From Gammaproteobacteria bacterium (GTDB taxonomy: Bacteria; Pseudomonadota; Gammaproteobacteria; Burkholderiales; Thiobacillaceae): 64,000 bases of DNA. The DNA is taken from assembly GCA_018820765.1 (NCBI GenBank), contig JAHJNN010000017.1, positions 496,001 through 560,000 on the forward strand. The letters are read 5' to 3'. The position numbers and the translations under genes were made by a program. The notes under the pieces were generated by a model. The model searched no databases. It had not been told where the DNA came from and saw nothing but the letters and a program-made list of their open reading frames with translations. Shown here piece by piece: positions 44,575-53,284 of the stretch. How positions within the stretch are numbered: the stretch's first letter is position 1; every line of letters starts with the position of its first letter.

Positions 44575-44910
44575 TCAATCGCCCGATTCTAACCCAAGCT
44601 GCTTTTCGATTCGCCTGGCGAACACCCCCATTTCCTTGGCCGCCTGCTTGTCGCCGCGCGCTTCGGCCACGGCGATGCCCTGCCGGTAGGCGGCCAGCGC
44701 GTCCTGCCGGGCCCCGGCCTCGGCCAGGGCACGGCCCAGCAGTTTCCAGGCGGCGGAATACGTCGGGTCATGCTCGACCGCGCGACGCAGATGCTCGGCC
44801 GCCCTGGCCGCGTCGCCCAGCTTGAGGTATTCGTTGCCGAGCGAATAACGCAACAGCGCGTTGTCGCGGCCGGCGGCCAGCATGGCTTCAAAGTCAGCAA
44901 TCGACGGCAT
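44575..44910 (-). CDS. Small tetratricopeptide-repeat protein
   Basis: A 111-residue soluble protein of about two and a half TPR units (NALLRYSLGNEYLKLGDAARAAEHL; DPTYSAAWKLLGRALAEAG) followed by a charged helix. There is no signal peptide. Such a protein should mediate protein contacts; the partner is unknown. It sits between trkH and yggX with gaps of 10 and 18 bases. Confidence 0.82.
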   Translation of the reverse strand: MPSIADFEAMLAAGRDNALLRYSLGNEYLKLGDAARAAEHLRRAVEHDPTYSAAWKLLGRALAEAGARQDALAAYRQGIAVAEARGDKQAAKEMGVFARRIEKQLGLESGD

Positions 44911-44920
44911 CTATCCCTTC

Positions 44921-46378
44921 CTACTTTCGCCAAAAAACAGGGGTCAACACCACCAGCAGGGTGAAAAACTCCAGCCGCCCGAGCAGCATTGCAAAGCTGC
45001 ACACCCAGATCTGGAAGTCCGTCAAAACAGCATAGGTGCTGGCGGGGCCGACCTGTCCCAGGCCGGGACCGGTGTTGTTGACCATGGCGACCACGGCGGT
45101 GAAGGCGGTAAACACGTCGAGCCCGGATGCGGCGAGGACGAATGACAGGGTGATGATGGACGCCACATAAATGAACAGGAAGGCCAGCACCGCATAGGTG
45201 ATCTTGTTCGGCACGGGCTGGTTGCCGAGCTTGGTGTGGACCGCGGCGTTGGGATGCACCAGCTTGATGAGTTCGCGGTACACCTGCTTGTATAGCAGCA
45301 CGGCGCGCAGCATCTTGATGCCGCCGCCGGTGGAGCCGGAGCCGGCGATGAAGCTCGACAGGAACAGCATGAACAGCGGCGCGAAAAAGGGCCAGACGTT
45401 GAAATCGGTGGTGGAAAACCCGAGCGTGGTGGCGACCGAAATGGTATTGAACGCCGCGAAGCGCAAGGCTTCGGGAAAGTCCAGGTAATAGCCCTTGTAA
45501 AGCAGATAGAACGTCAGCCCGACGATGCTGGCGCCGAGCACGCCGAAGGTCCAGCGGATTTCGGTGTCGAACCGGTAGGCCTGCAGGCTGCGCATGCGGA
45601 ACGCCATGAAGTGCGTGGAAAAGCTGACCCCGGCGATCAGCGCGAACACCATGACGATGATCTCCAGCGTGACCGAATCGAAATAGCCGAGGCTGGCGTC
45701 GTGCGAGGACAGGCCGCCCAGGCTCATCACGCTGAAGGCATGCACCAGCGCATCCACCCAGCCCATGCCGCCCGCCCACAGTGCCAGGATGCAGAAAACG
45801 GTGACGATCGCGTACACCAGCCACAACCCCTTGGCGGTTTCCGCCATGCGTGGGGTGAGCTTGCTGTCCTTCATCGGCGTCGGCGTCTCGGCCTTGAACA
45901 GCTGGCGGCCGCCGACCCCCAGCATCGGCAGCACCGCGACCACCAGCACGATCACGCCCATGCCGCCGATCCAGTGCATTTCGGTGCGCCACACGTTGAT
46001 CGAGGGCGGCAGGCTGTCCAGCCCAGACAGCACCGTCGCCCCGGTGGCCGTCAGCCCCGACACCGCTTCGAAATAGGCGTCGGTGAAGCTCAGATCGGGC
46101 AGGTAGGCCAGCAGTGGAATGGCGGAATATAGCGGCAGGATCGCCCAGATCATCACCACCAGCAAAAAGCCGTCGCGGGTCTGCAGTTCGCGCTTGCCCC
46201 GGCGGGAAAAGAGCCACAGCACCACCCCGGACCCGAAGGCGATGACGATCGCCTCGTCGTAGGCCCGGTGGGCGCCGTCCGCCAGCCCCAGCGAAATCGC
46301 CAACGGCAGCAGGAAGGCTGCCGAAAACAGCATCAGCACCTTCGACAGGATGTGGACGACAGGGAGTATTTGCGACAT
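44921..46378 (-). CDS. trkH: Potassium uptake protein TrkH, paralogue 1
   Basis: A 485-residue inner-membrane K+ channel-like subunit with four M1-P-M2 repeats. Pore-region blocks include SGLTATGATVLSGLD, AFSVMSLGGLSSHDAS, FSTTDFNVWP and AGSGSTGGGIKMLRA. It needs TrkA (encoded upstream) for regulation. It is 53 bases downstream of a second trkH of exactly the same length and strong similarity, so the pair arose by tandem duplication. Confidence 0.94.
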   Translation of the reverse strand: MSQILPVVHILSKVLMLFSAAFLLPLAISLGLADGAHRAYDEAIVIAFGSGVVLWLFSRRGKRELQTRDGFLLVVMIWAILPLYSAIPLLAYLPDLSFTDAYFEAVSGLTATGATVLSGLDSLPPSINVWRTEMHWIGGMGVIVLVVAVLPMLGVGGRQLFKAETPTPMKDSKLTPRMAETAKGLWLVYAIVTVFCILALWAGGMGWVDALVHAFSVMSLGGLSSHDASLGYFDSVTLEIIVMVFALIAGVSFSTHFMAFRMRSLQAYRFDTEIRWTFGVLGASIVGLTFYLLYKGYYLDFPEALRFAAFNTISVATTLGFSTTDFNVWPFFAPLFMLFLSSFIAGSGSTGGGIKMLRAVLLYKQVYRELIKLVHPNAAVHTKLGNQPVPNKITYAVLAFLFIYVASIITLSFVLAASGLDVFTAFTAVVAMVNNTGPGLGQVGPASTYAVLTDFQIWVCSFAMLLGRLEFFTLLVVLTPVFWRK

Positions 46379-46431
46379 CAGGCGTGCGGCAGGCCGGCTT
46401 CGATGACCGCGATGTTACCAGCGCCCGCCCC

Positions 46432-47889
46432 TCAGCCGCGCCAGAAGGCGCGGCTGAACAACACGAATACGGTGAAGAGTTCAAGCCGTCCGAGCAGCAT
46501 GGTGAAGGCAAGCGCCCAGGTCTGGAAGTCGCTGAGGCTGGCGTAGTTCGTCCCCGGACCGACCTCGTTGAGGCCGGGGCCGGCGTTGTTGATGCAGGCG
46601 ATGACGGCGGAAAACGCGCTGACGAAATCGAGCCCGCTGGCCAGCAGCACCAGCGTCATCGTCACGACGGTGGCGATGTACATCATCACGAACGCCTGGA
46701 TCGCGAACACGATCTGGTTGGGCACGGCGTGGCCGCCGATCTTGACCGGCAGGCGCGCGGCGGGGTGCAGCTGACGCTCGAGCTCGCGCGCGCCCTGGCG
46801 GAACATGAGCACCGCGCGGATCATTTTCAGGCCGCCGCCGGTGGAACCGGAACTCGCGGTGACGCAGCTCAGAAACAGCATCCACATCGGCGCGAACATC
46901 GGCCACGTGTTGAAGTCGGTGCTGGCAAAGCCGCAGTCGGTGGCAAGCGACACCAGGTTGAAGCTGACGTGACGCAACGCGGTCAGGAATTCCGGATAGA
47001 CGCCGGCCTGCCAGATGTACAGGCTGATGCCGAGGCAGCTCGCGATCACCAGGCCGAGCACGCCGCGCACCTCGGGATCGTGCCGGTAGGCACCGAAGCT
47101 GCGCTGGCGGAAAGCCAGAAAATGGGTGACGAAATTGAGCGCCGCCAGCAGCATGAAGACGATCAGCACCGCCTCGATCAGCGGCGAATCGAAATGGCCG
47201 ACGCTGGCGTCGTGAGTGGAAAAGCCGCCCAGACTCATGGTGGCGAAGGCGTGGCAGACGGCGTCGAACCAGCTCATGCCGGCCAGTTTCAGCACCACCA
47301 CGCAGAACGCGGTGAGGGCGGCATACATCGCCCACAGCAGCTTGGCGGTGTCGGCGATGCGCGGGGTGAGCTTGCTGTCCTTGATCGGCCCCGGCAGTTC
47401 GGCCTTGAACAGCTGGCGGCCGCCCACCCCCAGCAGCGGCAGGATCGCCACCGCCAGCACGATGATGCCCATGCCGCCCAGCCACTGCATCAGGTGGCGC
47501 CACAGGTTGAGCGAGGGCGGCAGCGTGTCGAGCCCGCTCATCACCGTCGCGCCGGTGGTGGTGAGCGCCGAAATCGCCTCGAAGTAGGCATCGGTGAAGC
47601 CCATCTGCGGCGCGTAGATCAGGAAGGGCAGGGTGGCGAACGCGGGCAGGCCGGTCCACACCAGCAGCACCAGCAGGAAGCCGTCGCGCACCTTGAGCTC
47701 GCGGCGCCAGCGCCGCCCGACCAGCCACAGCGCGAAACCGGCGATCAGCGTCACGACAAAGGCCTCGTCGAACGCAGACTGCGCCGCATCGTGGGCAAAA
47801 AAAGCGGTTGCCAGCGGTGCCAGCATGGTGAAGGAAAAAATCAGGATCACCAGGCCGAGCACGTGCAGGATGGGCGTGAGACGCTGCAT
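46432..47889 (-). CDS. trkH: Potassium uptake protein TrkH, paralogue 2
   Basis: A 485-residue TrkH with the same four-repeat layout as its neighbour: SALTTTGATVMSGLD, AFATMSLGGFSTHDAS, FASTDFNTWPMF and SSGSTGGGLKMIRAV. The start MQRLTPILHVLG at 47889 is set by homology and lies eight bases after trkA. The two paralogues differ mainly in the helices outside the pore, which could alter ion preference or affinity. Confidence 0.94.
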   Translation of the reverse strand: MQRLTPILHVLGLVILIFSFTMLAPLATAFFAHDAAQSAFDEAFVVTLIAGFALWLVGRRWRRELKVRDGFLLVLLVWTGLPAFATLPFLIYAPQMGFTDAYFEAISALTTTGATVMSGLDTLPPSLNLWRHLMQWLGGMGIIVLAVAILPLLGVGGRQLFKAELPGPIKDSKLTPRIADTAKLLWAMYAALTAFCVVVLKLAGMSWFDAVCHAFATMSLGGFSTHDASVGHFDSPLIEAVLIVFMLLAALNFVTHFLAFRQRSFGAYRHDPEVRGVLGLVIASCLGISLYIWQAGVYPEFLTALRHVSFNLVSLATDCGFASTDFNTWPMFAPMWMLFLSCVTASSGSTGGGLKMIRAVLMFRQGARELERQLHPAARLPVKIGGHAVPNQIVFAIQAFVMMYIATVVTMTLVLLASGLDFVSAFSAVIACINNAGPGLNEVGPGTNYASLSDFQTWALAFTMLLGRLELFTVFVLFSRAFWRG

Positions 47890-47897
47890 GGGGACGC

Positions 47898-49271
47898 TCA
47901 GAAAAAGCCGAAGCCGACCTGGAACAGTTTTTCGATCTTGGGGATGATGCGCTTGTTGAGCGCGAACAGGATCAGGTGGTCTTCGGCCCAGATCAGGGTG
48001 TCGTGGTGGGCGATCAGCACGTCCTCGCCGCGGATGATGGCGGCGATCGACGAGCCGTCCGGCAGGGCCACGTCGCCGATGCGCCGGCCCACCACCTTGG
48101 AGGTCTTGAGGTCGCCGTGAACCACGATTTCCAGCACCTCGGCGGCGCCGCGGCGCAGGCTGTGCACCGCCGCCATGTCGCCGCGGCGGATCTTGGACAG
48201 CAAAGGCCCGACGGTGGCCTGCGCCGGCGAAATGGCGATGTCGATCTCGCCGCCCTGCACCAGATTGACGTAGGCCGAACGGTTGATCAGGGAAATCACG
48301 CGGTGCGCGCCCATGCGCTTGGCCAGCAGCGCCGACATGATGTTGTCCTCGTCGTCGTTGGTGAGCGCGCAGAAGACGTCGATCGACTCGATGTTTTCCT
48401 GCTCCAGCAGCTCCTCGTCGGTGGCGTCGCCCTGCAGCACCAGGGTGCGATGCAGCTGGTCCGCCAGCAGCGCGCACGTGGCCTTGTTGTGGTCGATCAG
48501 CTTGACCTCGTAGTCGCGCTCCAGCCGCGCCGCCAGCCGCCGTCCGATGTTGCCGCCGCCGGCGATCATGACCCGCTTGACCGGGCGCTCCATGCGGCGC
48601 AGCTCGCGCATGACGGCGGGAATGTCCTGCTTGCGGGCGAGAAAGAACACCTCGTCGCCCGGCTCGATGACGGTGATGCCTGTCGGCACGATGCCGCGGT
48701 CGCGCCGGTAGATGGCCGCCACCCGCGCGTCGATGTCCGGCATGTGGCGCTTGATGTCCTGCAGCTCATGGCCGACCAACGGCCCGCCGTGGTAGGCGCG
48801 CACCGCCACCAGCCGCACCCGGCCTTCGGCGAAATCCAGCACCTGCAGCGCCTCCGGGTGCTCGATCAGGCGGCGCAGGGTGTCGGTGACTTCCTGCTCC
48901 GGGCTGATGACGTGATGGACGCCGAAATGCTCGGCCAGAAACCCCTCTTCGGTTTCCAGAAAATCGTTCGAGCGAATCCGCGCGATGCGGGTGGGGATGT
49001 TGAACAGCGTGGCCGAGAGGCGGCAAGCCACCAGGTTGGTCTCATCGCTTTGCGTCACCGCCACCAGCATGTCGGCATCGTCCGCCCCGGCAAGCTTCAG
49101 GGTCGAAGGATGGGCGGCGTGGCCGCGCACGGTGCGCAGGTCGAAGCGGTCCTGCAGCAGCGACAGCCGCTCGGCGTCCAGATCGACCACGGTGATGTCG
49201 TTGTTTTCGGCCACCAGGCTGGCGGCCAGATTGGCGCCGACCTGGCCGGCGCCGAGAATGATGATTTTCAC
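47898..49271 (-). CDS. trkA: Trk system potassium uptake protein TrkA
   Basis: A 457-residue cytoplasmic regulator with two RCK units. The first Rossmann motif is IILGAGQVGANLA with the acidic VVDLD that favours NAD(H); the second is MIAGGGNIGRRLA. Each is followed by a TrkA_C domain. It binds TrkH and couples the channel to nucleotide state. It lies 15 bases after the ntrX-like gene, in one run with both trkH copies. Confidence 0.95.
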   Translation of the reverse strand: MKIIILGAGQVGANLAASLVAENNDITVVDLDAERLSLLQDRFDLRTVRGHAAHPSTLKLAGADDADMLVAVTQSDETNLVACRLSATLFNIPTRIARIRSNDFLETEEGFLAEHFGVHHVISPEQEVTDTLRRLIEHPEALQVLDFAEGRVRLVAVRAYHGGPLVGHELQDIKRHMPDIDARVAAIYRRDRGIVPTGITVIEPGDEVFFLARKQDIPAVMRELRRMERPVKRVMIAGGGNIGRRLAARLERDYEVKLIDHNKATCALLADQLHRTLVLQGDATDEELLEQENIESIDVFCALTNDDEDNIMSALLAKRMGAHRVISLINRSAYVNLVQGGEIDIAISPAQATVGPLLSKIRRGDMAAVHSLRRGAAEVLEIVVHGDLKTSKVVGRRIGDVALPDGSSIAAIIRGEDVLIAHHDTLIWAEDHLILFALNKRIIPKIEKLFQVGFGFF

Positions 49272-49286
49272 GCGTCCGCCCTGCGG

Positions 49287-50561
49287 TTATAAGTCTTCGT
49301 CGAGGCGCCGCCCATGCCGGATGTTCAGTTGCTTGAGCTTGCGGTAGAGGTGGGTGCGCTCCAGCCCCGACTTGTCGGCGACCCGCGTCATGCTGCCGCC
49401 TTCCTTCTGGATCAGGTGCTCGAAATACATGCGCTCGAAGGCGTCGCGCGCCTCGCGCAGCGGGATGTCGAGCGGGATGCCGTGCGCCACGGCGGGCGCT
49501 GCCTGCTTCATCGGAGCCAGCACGCGGTTGACGTCGGCGGCATCGATTTCGCCCGACAGCGCGGTGACCGCCAGCGTGCGCACCACGTTGTTGAGCTGCG
49601 GCAGGTTGCCCGGCCAGTCGAAATTGCGCAGCTGGTTCAAGGCCGGCGTGGTCAGCCGCCGCACCGGGCAGACGCCCGTCTCGATCAGTTGCGCCAGCAT
49701 GAAATTGGCCACTTCGGGCACGTCTTCGCGATGCTCGCGCAAGGGCGGCACCTGGATCGCCAGACTGGACAGGCGGTAGAACAGGCGGCTGTCGAATTCG
49801 CCCGCCGCCACCATGGCGTCGAGGCTGCGATTGGCGGCGCACACCAGGCGCGCGCCGCTGCCTTCGATGCGGTCGAGCAGCAGCCCCAGGCCCTTCTGCT
49901 CCAGACGCCCGAGTTCGCACGCGTCGGGCAGGAAGAGGGTGCCGTTGCCGAGCGCTTCGACGAAGCTCAGCGGATCGGACACCAGGCGCGCGCGGTCCTT
50001 GATCTCGACCCAGGGGCTGGCGGGCTGATGCAGGAAGTGCGCACAGATTTCAAAGCCGCTGCCGGGTTCGCCCAGCAACATCACCGGCGCGGTGTTGCCG
50101 GCGATCTGGGTGAGGCGCTTCTTCAGTTCGAGAATCATCGGGCTGCGCCCGAGCGCGGACAGGTCCATGCTGGGACTGCGCCGCGGCAAGGCCACGCCGC
50201 GCTTGATCGCCTTGCCGACGGTGTCGATCAGCTTGGCCAGCGAGACGGGTTTTTCCAGAAAGTCGGCAGCGCCCAGCTTGGTGGCTTCGACCGCGGTGTC
50301 GATGGTGCCGTGGCCGGACATCATCACCACCGGCATGGTGAGCTGGCCGCCGCCCGCCCATTCCTTCAGCAGGGTGACGCCGTCGGTGTCGGGCATCCAG
50401 ATGTCGAGCAGGACCAGGTCCGGACGCTGCTGGATGCGGAAAGCGCGCGCCGCCTCGGCGTTTTCCGCCAGATGCACGTCGTAGCCCTCATCGGTGAGGA
50501 TTTCCGACAACAATTCACGAATGCCCACTTCGTCATCGACGACGAGAATATGCCCGCTCAC
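49287..50561 (-). CDS. ntrX: NtrX-like response regulator with a degenerate sigma-54 AAA+ domain
   Basis: A 424-residue regulator. The receiver domain is intact (D9, D10, phospho-acceptor Asp53 in LVLLDIWMPD, FLEKPVS). The AAA+ domain has decayed: Walker A reads GEPGSGFE instead of GESGTGKE, so the ATP-binding Lys is missing; the GAFTGA loop that contacts sigma-54 is absent; and the Walker B site reads GTLFLPDACEL. A Fis-type helix-turn-helix closes the protein (VADKSGLERTHLYRKLKQL). It can probably bind DNA but not open sigma-54 promoters. It overlaps ntrY by four bases. Confidence 0.87.
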   Translation of the reverse strand: MSGHILVVDDEVGIRELLSEILTDEGYDVHLAENAEAARAFRIQQRPDLVLLDIWMPDTDGVTLLKEWAGGGQLTMPVVMMSGHGTIDTAVEATKLGAADFLEKPVSLAKLIDTVGKAIKRGVALPRRSPSMDLSALGRSPMILELKKRLTQIAGNTAPVMLLGEPGSGFEICAHFLHQPASPWVEIKDRARLVSDPLSFVEALGNGTLFLPDACELGRLEQKGLGLLLDRIEGSGARLVCAANRSLDAMVAAGEFDSRLFYRLSSLAIQVPPLREHREDVPEVANFMLAQLIETGVCPVRRLTTPALNQLRNFDWPGNLPQLNNVVRTLAVTALSGEIDAADVNRVLAPMKQAAPAVAHGIPLDIPLREARDAFERMYFEHLIQKEGGSMTRVADKSGLERTHLYRKLKQLNIRHGRRLDEDL

Positions 50562-52690
50562 ACCTGCCCCCCGGATGCCGCAAAAACAGGCAGTGCGATG
50601 CGGATGGCGGCACCGCCCGTTTTAAGATTTTCGATCTGGATTTTGCCGTGATGCTCTTCCACGATTTTTTTGACGATGGCCAGGCCCAGACCCGTTCCCT
50701 TGGCCTTGGTCGTTGCATAGGGCTCGAACAGCCGCGTCATCAGGTGCTCCGGAAACCCGGCTCCATTGTCCATTACGGTCAAACAAACTGCATTGTTGTT
50801 GATGCGCGTGCTGACCTCGACACTCGGTGCGGGGTGGTCGGTCAATGCGTCCTGCGCATTTTGCAACAGATTATGTATCACCTGGCGCAATAATGTGGAG
50901 TCGCCTGCAATGCGCGGCAAATCGGCCTCGAGATTCAGCCGGAGCCCGAGCGCCTTGGCGTCGTACAGCGCCAGCACTTCGCCCACCAGCGCATTGAGGT
51001 CGAGCGCCTCCAGCCGGGCGCGCGGCATCCTCGCATAGCCGGCAAACGCGTCCACCATGCCCTTCATGGCAGCGACCTGATTGACGATGGTTTGCGTGGC
51101 GCGCGCCAGGAACTCCGCATCCGCCGCTTCCAGCCGGCCGGCCAGCTTGCGCGCGATGCGCTCGGCCGACAGCTGGATCGGGGTGAGCGGATTCTTGATC
51201 TCGTGTGCCAGCCGGCGCGCCACTTCGCTCCACGCGGCGTTGCGCTCGGCGTCGATCAGCGTGGTGACGTCGTCGAACACCAGCACATAGCCGCGCTCGA
51301 CGCCCGGCGGCAGGCGGGTGCCGCGCAGCAGCAGCGTCTGGCTGCCGCCTGCGCCCGCGTAGCCGATCTGTTCCTGCCATTCGCCCTCGTGCTCGGCGAA
51401 GCGCGCCGCAACCGTCGCCCCGAATTCATGCAAGGCCTCGCCGGGCTGACCCAGCGCGGTGAGCGGCCGGGCGTCCAGCAATGCGGCGTCCACCCCCAGA
51501 ATCTGCGCCGCCGCGCCGTTCGTGGTGCGCACCCGCAGCGCGTCGTCGAGCACCACCACGCCGGACGACAGGTTGGCCAGCACGCGTTCGAGGAAGGCCT
51601 TGGCCTGCTCGGTTTCCTGATGGTTCTGCGCCACCTGCTCGCGCGCGTCCGACAGCTGGCGCGTCATGCGGTTGAACGACTGGATCAGCACGCCCAGTTC
51701 GTCGCGGCTCTTCAACATCGGCATCTGCGAAAAATCGCCCTTGGCCACCGCGCGGGTGCCGCGTGCCAGGGTGCGCAGCGGGGCGCCCAGCCGCTCCGAC
51801 AGCAGGTAGGCGATGACCATGGTCATCAGCAGGGCCAGCATCAGGGTCAGGGTGAGCGCAAGGCCGTAGATGCGCTTCAGGCCCAGCCGCGACACCGCGA
51901 TCTGCTGATAGTCCTGATACGCCAGCTGCACCGCCTGCGCGTCGCGCGCGAGCCCGGCGGGCACCGGCTGCACCAGCTGCAGCACGCGCGTTTCGCTGGT
52001 CAGCGCGCTGGTGTAGACCGGCACGATGACGCGCATGATGAGGCCGCGCTCGGCGACCTCCTCGATGCGGCTGTAGGGCTGCTGCTGCCGCACCTGCCAC
52101 AGCACGCTGCGCTCGGGCAGCACCGGCAGCAGGGTGCCGCGCTCGCCGCTGACGTGGGCGATCAGGCCGCCGCGCTCGTCGAACAGGGTCAGCTCCTGCA
52201 CCGCGCTTTGCTCGCGCAGGGTCGACAGGCTGGTGATGGTCGAGCCGATGCCTTCGTCCGACAGCGTCAGCGCCATGCGCTGGGCTTTTTTCTCCAGCTC
52301 GCGCAGCAGGTCGTCGAGCGCCGCCTGGCCGAGGTTGACGCCGGAGGTCAGCGCATTGTCGACGCGCACGTCGAACCAGGTTTCGATCGAGCGGTTGAGA
52401 AAGAATACCGACGCGCCATACACCACCAGGCCGGGCAGCATGGCGACGACGCCGAACATCAGCAGCAGCTTGAGCGTGAGCTTGGAACCGAACACGCCGC
52501 GGCGGATGCGTTTTTGCAGCCACCACAGGCGCCAGCCCAGCAATACCAGCAAGGCCACCCCGAGCACGCCGCCGACGACGAACAGGGTAGGCAGGGTGTC
52601 GGAGAAGGCGCTGCTGCCGCTGCTGGCATAGAACAGCAGCGCCAGCAGCACGATGCCCAGGATCAGGGCGGCGGCGATCAGGCGACGCAT
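50558..52690 (-). CDS. ntrY: NtrY-like sensor histidine kinase
   Basis: A 710-residue membrane kinase. Two N-terminal membrane segments (5-22, 32-52) and a third near 77-100 precede a periplasmic region of about 200 residues; a further segment at about 300-320 leads into HAMP (RTLARGTRAVAKGDFS). A PAS domain follows, then HisKA with RLAHEIKNPLTPIQLSAERI (phospho-acceptor His) and HATPase (LLQNAQDAL, DNGAGFP, GTGLGLAIVKKI). In other bacteria NtrY reacts to nitrogen or redox signals and phosphorylates NtrX; the signal is unproven here. Confidence 0.9.
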   Translation of the reverse strand: MRRLIAAALILGIVLLALLFYASSGSSAFSDTLPTLFVVGGVLGVALLVLLGWRLWWLQKRIRRGVFGSKLTLKLLLMFGVVAMLPGLVVYGASVFFLNRSIETWFDVRVDNALTSGVNLGQAALDDLLRELEKKAQRMALTLSDEGIGSTITSLSTLREQSAVQELTLFDERGGLIAHVSGERGTLLPVLPERSVLWQVRQQQPYSRIEEVAERGLIMRVIVPVYTSALTSETRVLQLVQPVPAGLARDAQAVQLAYQDYQQIAVSRLGLKRIYGLALTLTLMLALLMTMVIAYLLSERLGAPLRTLARGTRAVAKGDFSQMPMLKSRDELGVLIQSFNRMTRQLSDAREQVAQNHQETEQAKAFLERVLANLSSGVVVLDDALRVRTTNGAAAQILGVDAALLDARPLTALGQPGEALHEFGATVAARFAEHEGEWQEQIGYAGAGGSQTLLLRGTRLPPGVERGYVLVFDDVTTLIDAERNAAWSEVARRLAHEIKNPLTPIQLSAERIARKLAGRLEAADAEFLARATQTIVNQVAAMKGMVDAFAGYARMPRARLEALDLNALVGEVLALYDAKALGLRLNLEADLPRIAGDSTLLRQVIHNLLQNAQDALTDHPAPSVEVSTRINNNAVCLTVMDNGAGFPEHLMTRLFEPYATTKAKGTGLGLAIVKKIVEEHHGKIQIENLKTGGAAIRIALPVFAASGGQV

Positions 52691-53277
52691 CAGGGCACGG
52701 GCGGCGAGAGCGAGGGCGCGGGCACGGCGGGCGCGTCGAACGACCAGCCGTACCAGGGGGTGGCCAGCTCCCATTTGTCGCTGGTCACGGCGCCGATGGA
52801 AAGCGGCTTGGGCAATTGTGCGGTGTCGAGACGCAGGCGCAGGCGGGCGTCGTAGCGCTGCCCGGTTTTCAGCGCGCCACGATCCAGCACCTGCCAGCTG
52901 TCCACCCGCCCCAGCAAGGCCAGCGCCTCGTCGAGGGTGGCGGCGGTGCGCGTGACGTAGCCGGTTTCGACGACGTAGCGGCGCAGCAGCAGATGGTAAT
53001 AAATCCGCATCCGGCGCACCGGCTCGGCGATGTCTTCGTCGAACCACCATTCGCGCGGGCGGGTGAGCTCGAGTTCGAGCAGGAAATACAGGTTGATGCC
53101 CTTGCTGAGCGCGTCTTCCAGCGTGCGGTTGAGGACGAGATTGATGTCCGCCTCCAGCACGTAGCCTTGCGGCACGGCCTGGATGGCGGCCTGTCTGACC
53201 TGGCTTTTGTCGTTGGCCAGCGCAACGCCGGCAAGCGCGAACCAGCAGCCAAGCGCCAGCGCGGCCAGCCAGCGCAA
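52690..53277 (-). CDS. DUF4390 family exported protein
   Basis: A 195-residue protein with a TTG start at 53277, seven bases after rsmB, and a signal peptide (1-22, cut near ALA-ND). The mature part has the family blocks VLEADINLVLNRTLEDALSKGINLYFLLELEL and EWWFDEDIAEPVRRMRIYYHLLLRRYVV. It regularly lies between rsmB and ntrY in betaproteobacteria, which suggests a link to the periplasmic sensing part of NtrY. The function is unknown. Its stop shares a base with the ntrY start. Confidence 0.85.
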   Translation of the reverse strand: MRWLAALALGCWFALAGVALANDKSQVRQAAIQAVPQGYVLEADINLVLNRTLEDALSKGINLYFLLELELTRPREWWFDEDIAEPVRRMRIYYHLLLRRYVVETGYVTRTAATLDEALALLGRVDSWQVLDRGALKTGQRYDARLRLRLDTAQLPKPLSIGAVTSDKWELATPWYGWSFDAPAVPAPSLSPPVP

Positions 53278-53284
53278 CGCCGGC

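Noticed and set aside
44589..46511. 640-codon frame on the minus strand overlapping trkH paralogue 1 and the TPR gene
   Set aside because: It is a frame-shifted reading of the same strand; the TrkH pore motifs are found only in the 44921-46378 frame.
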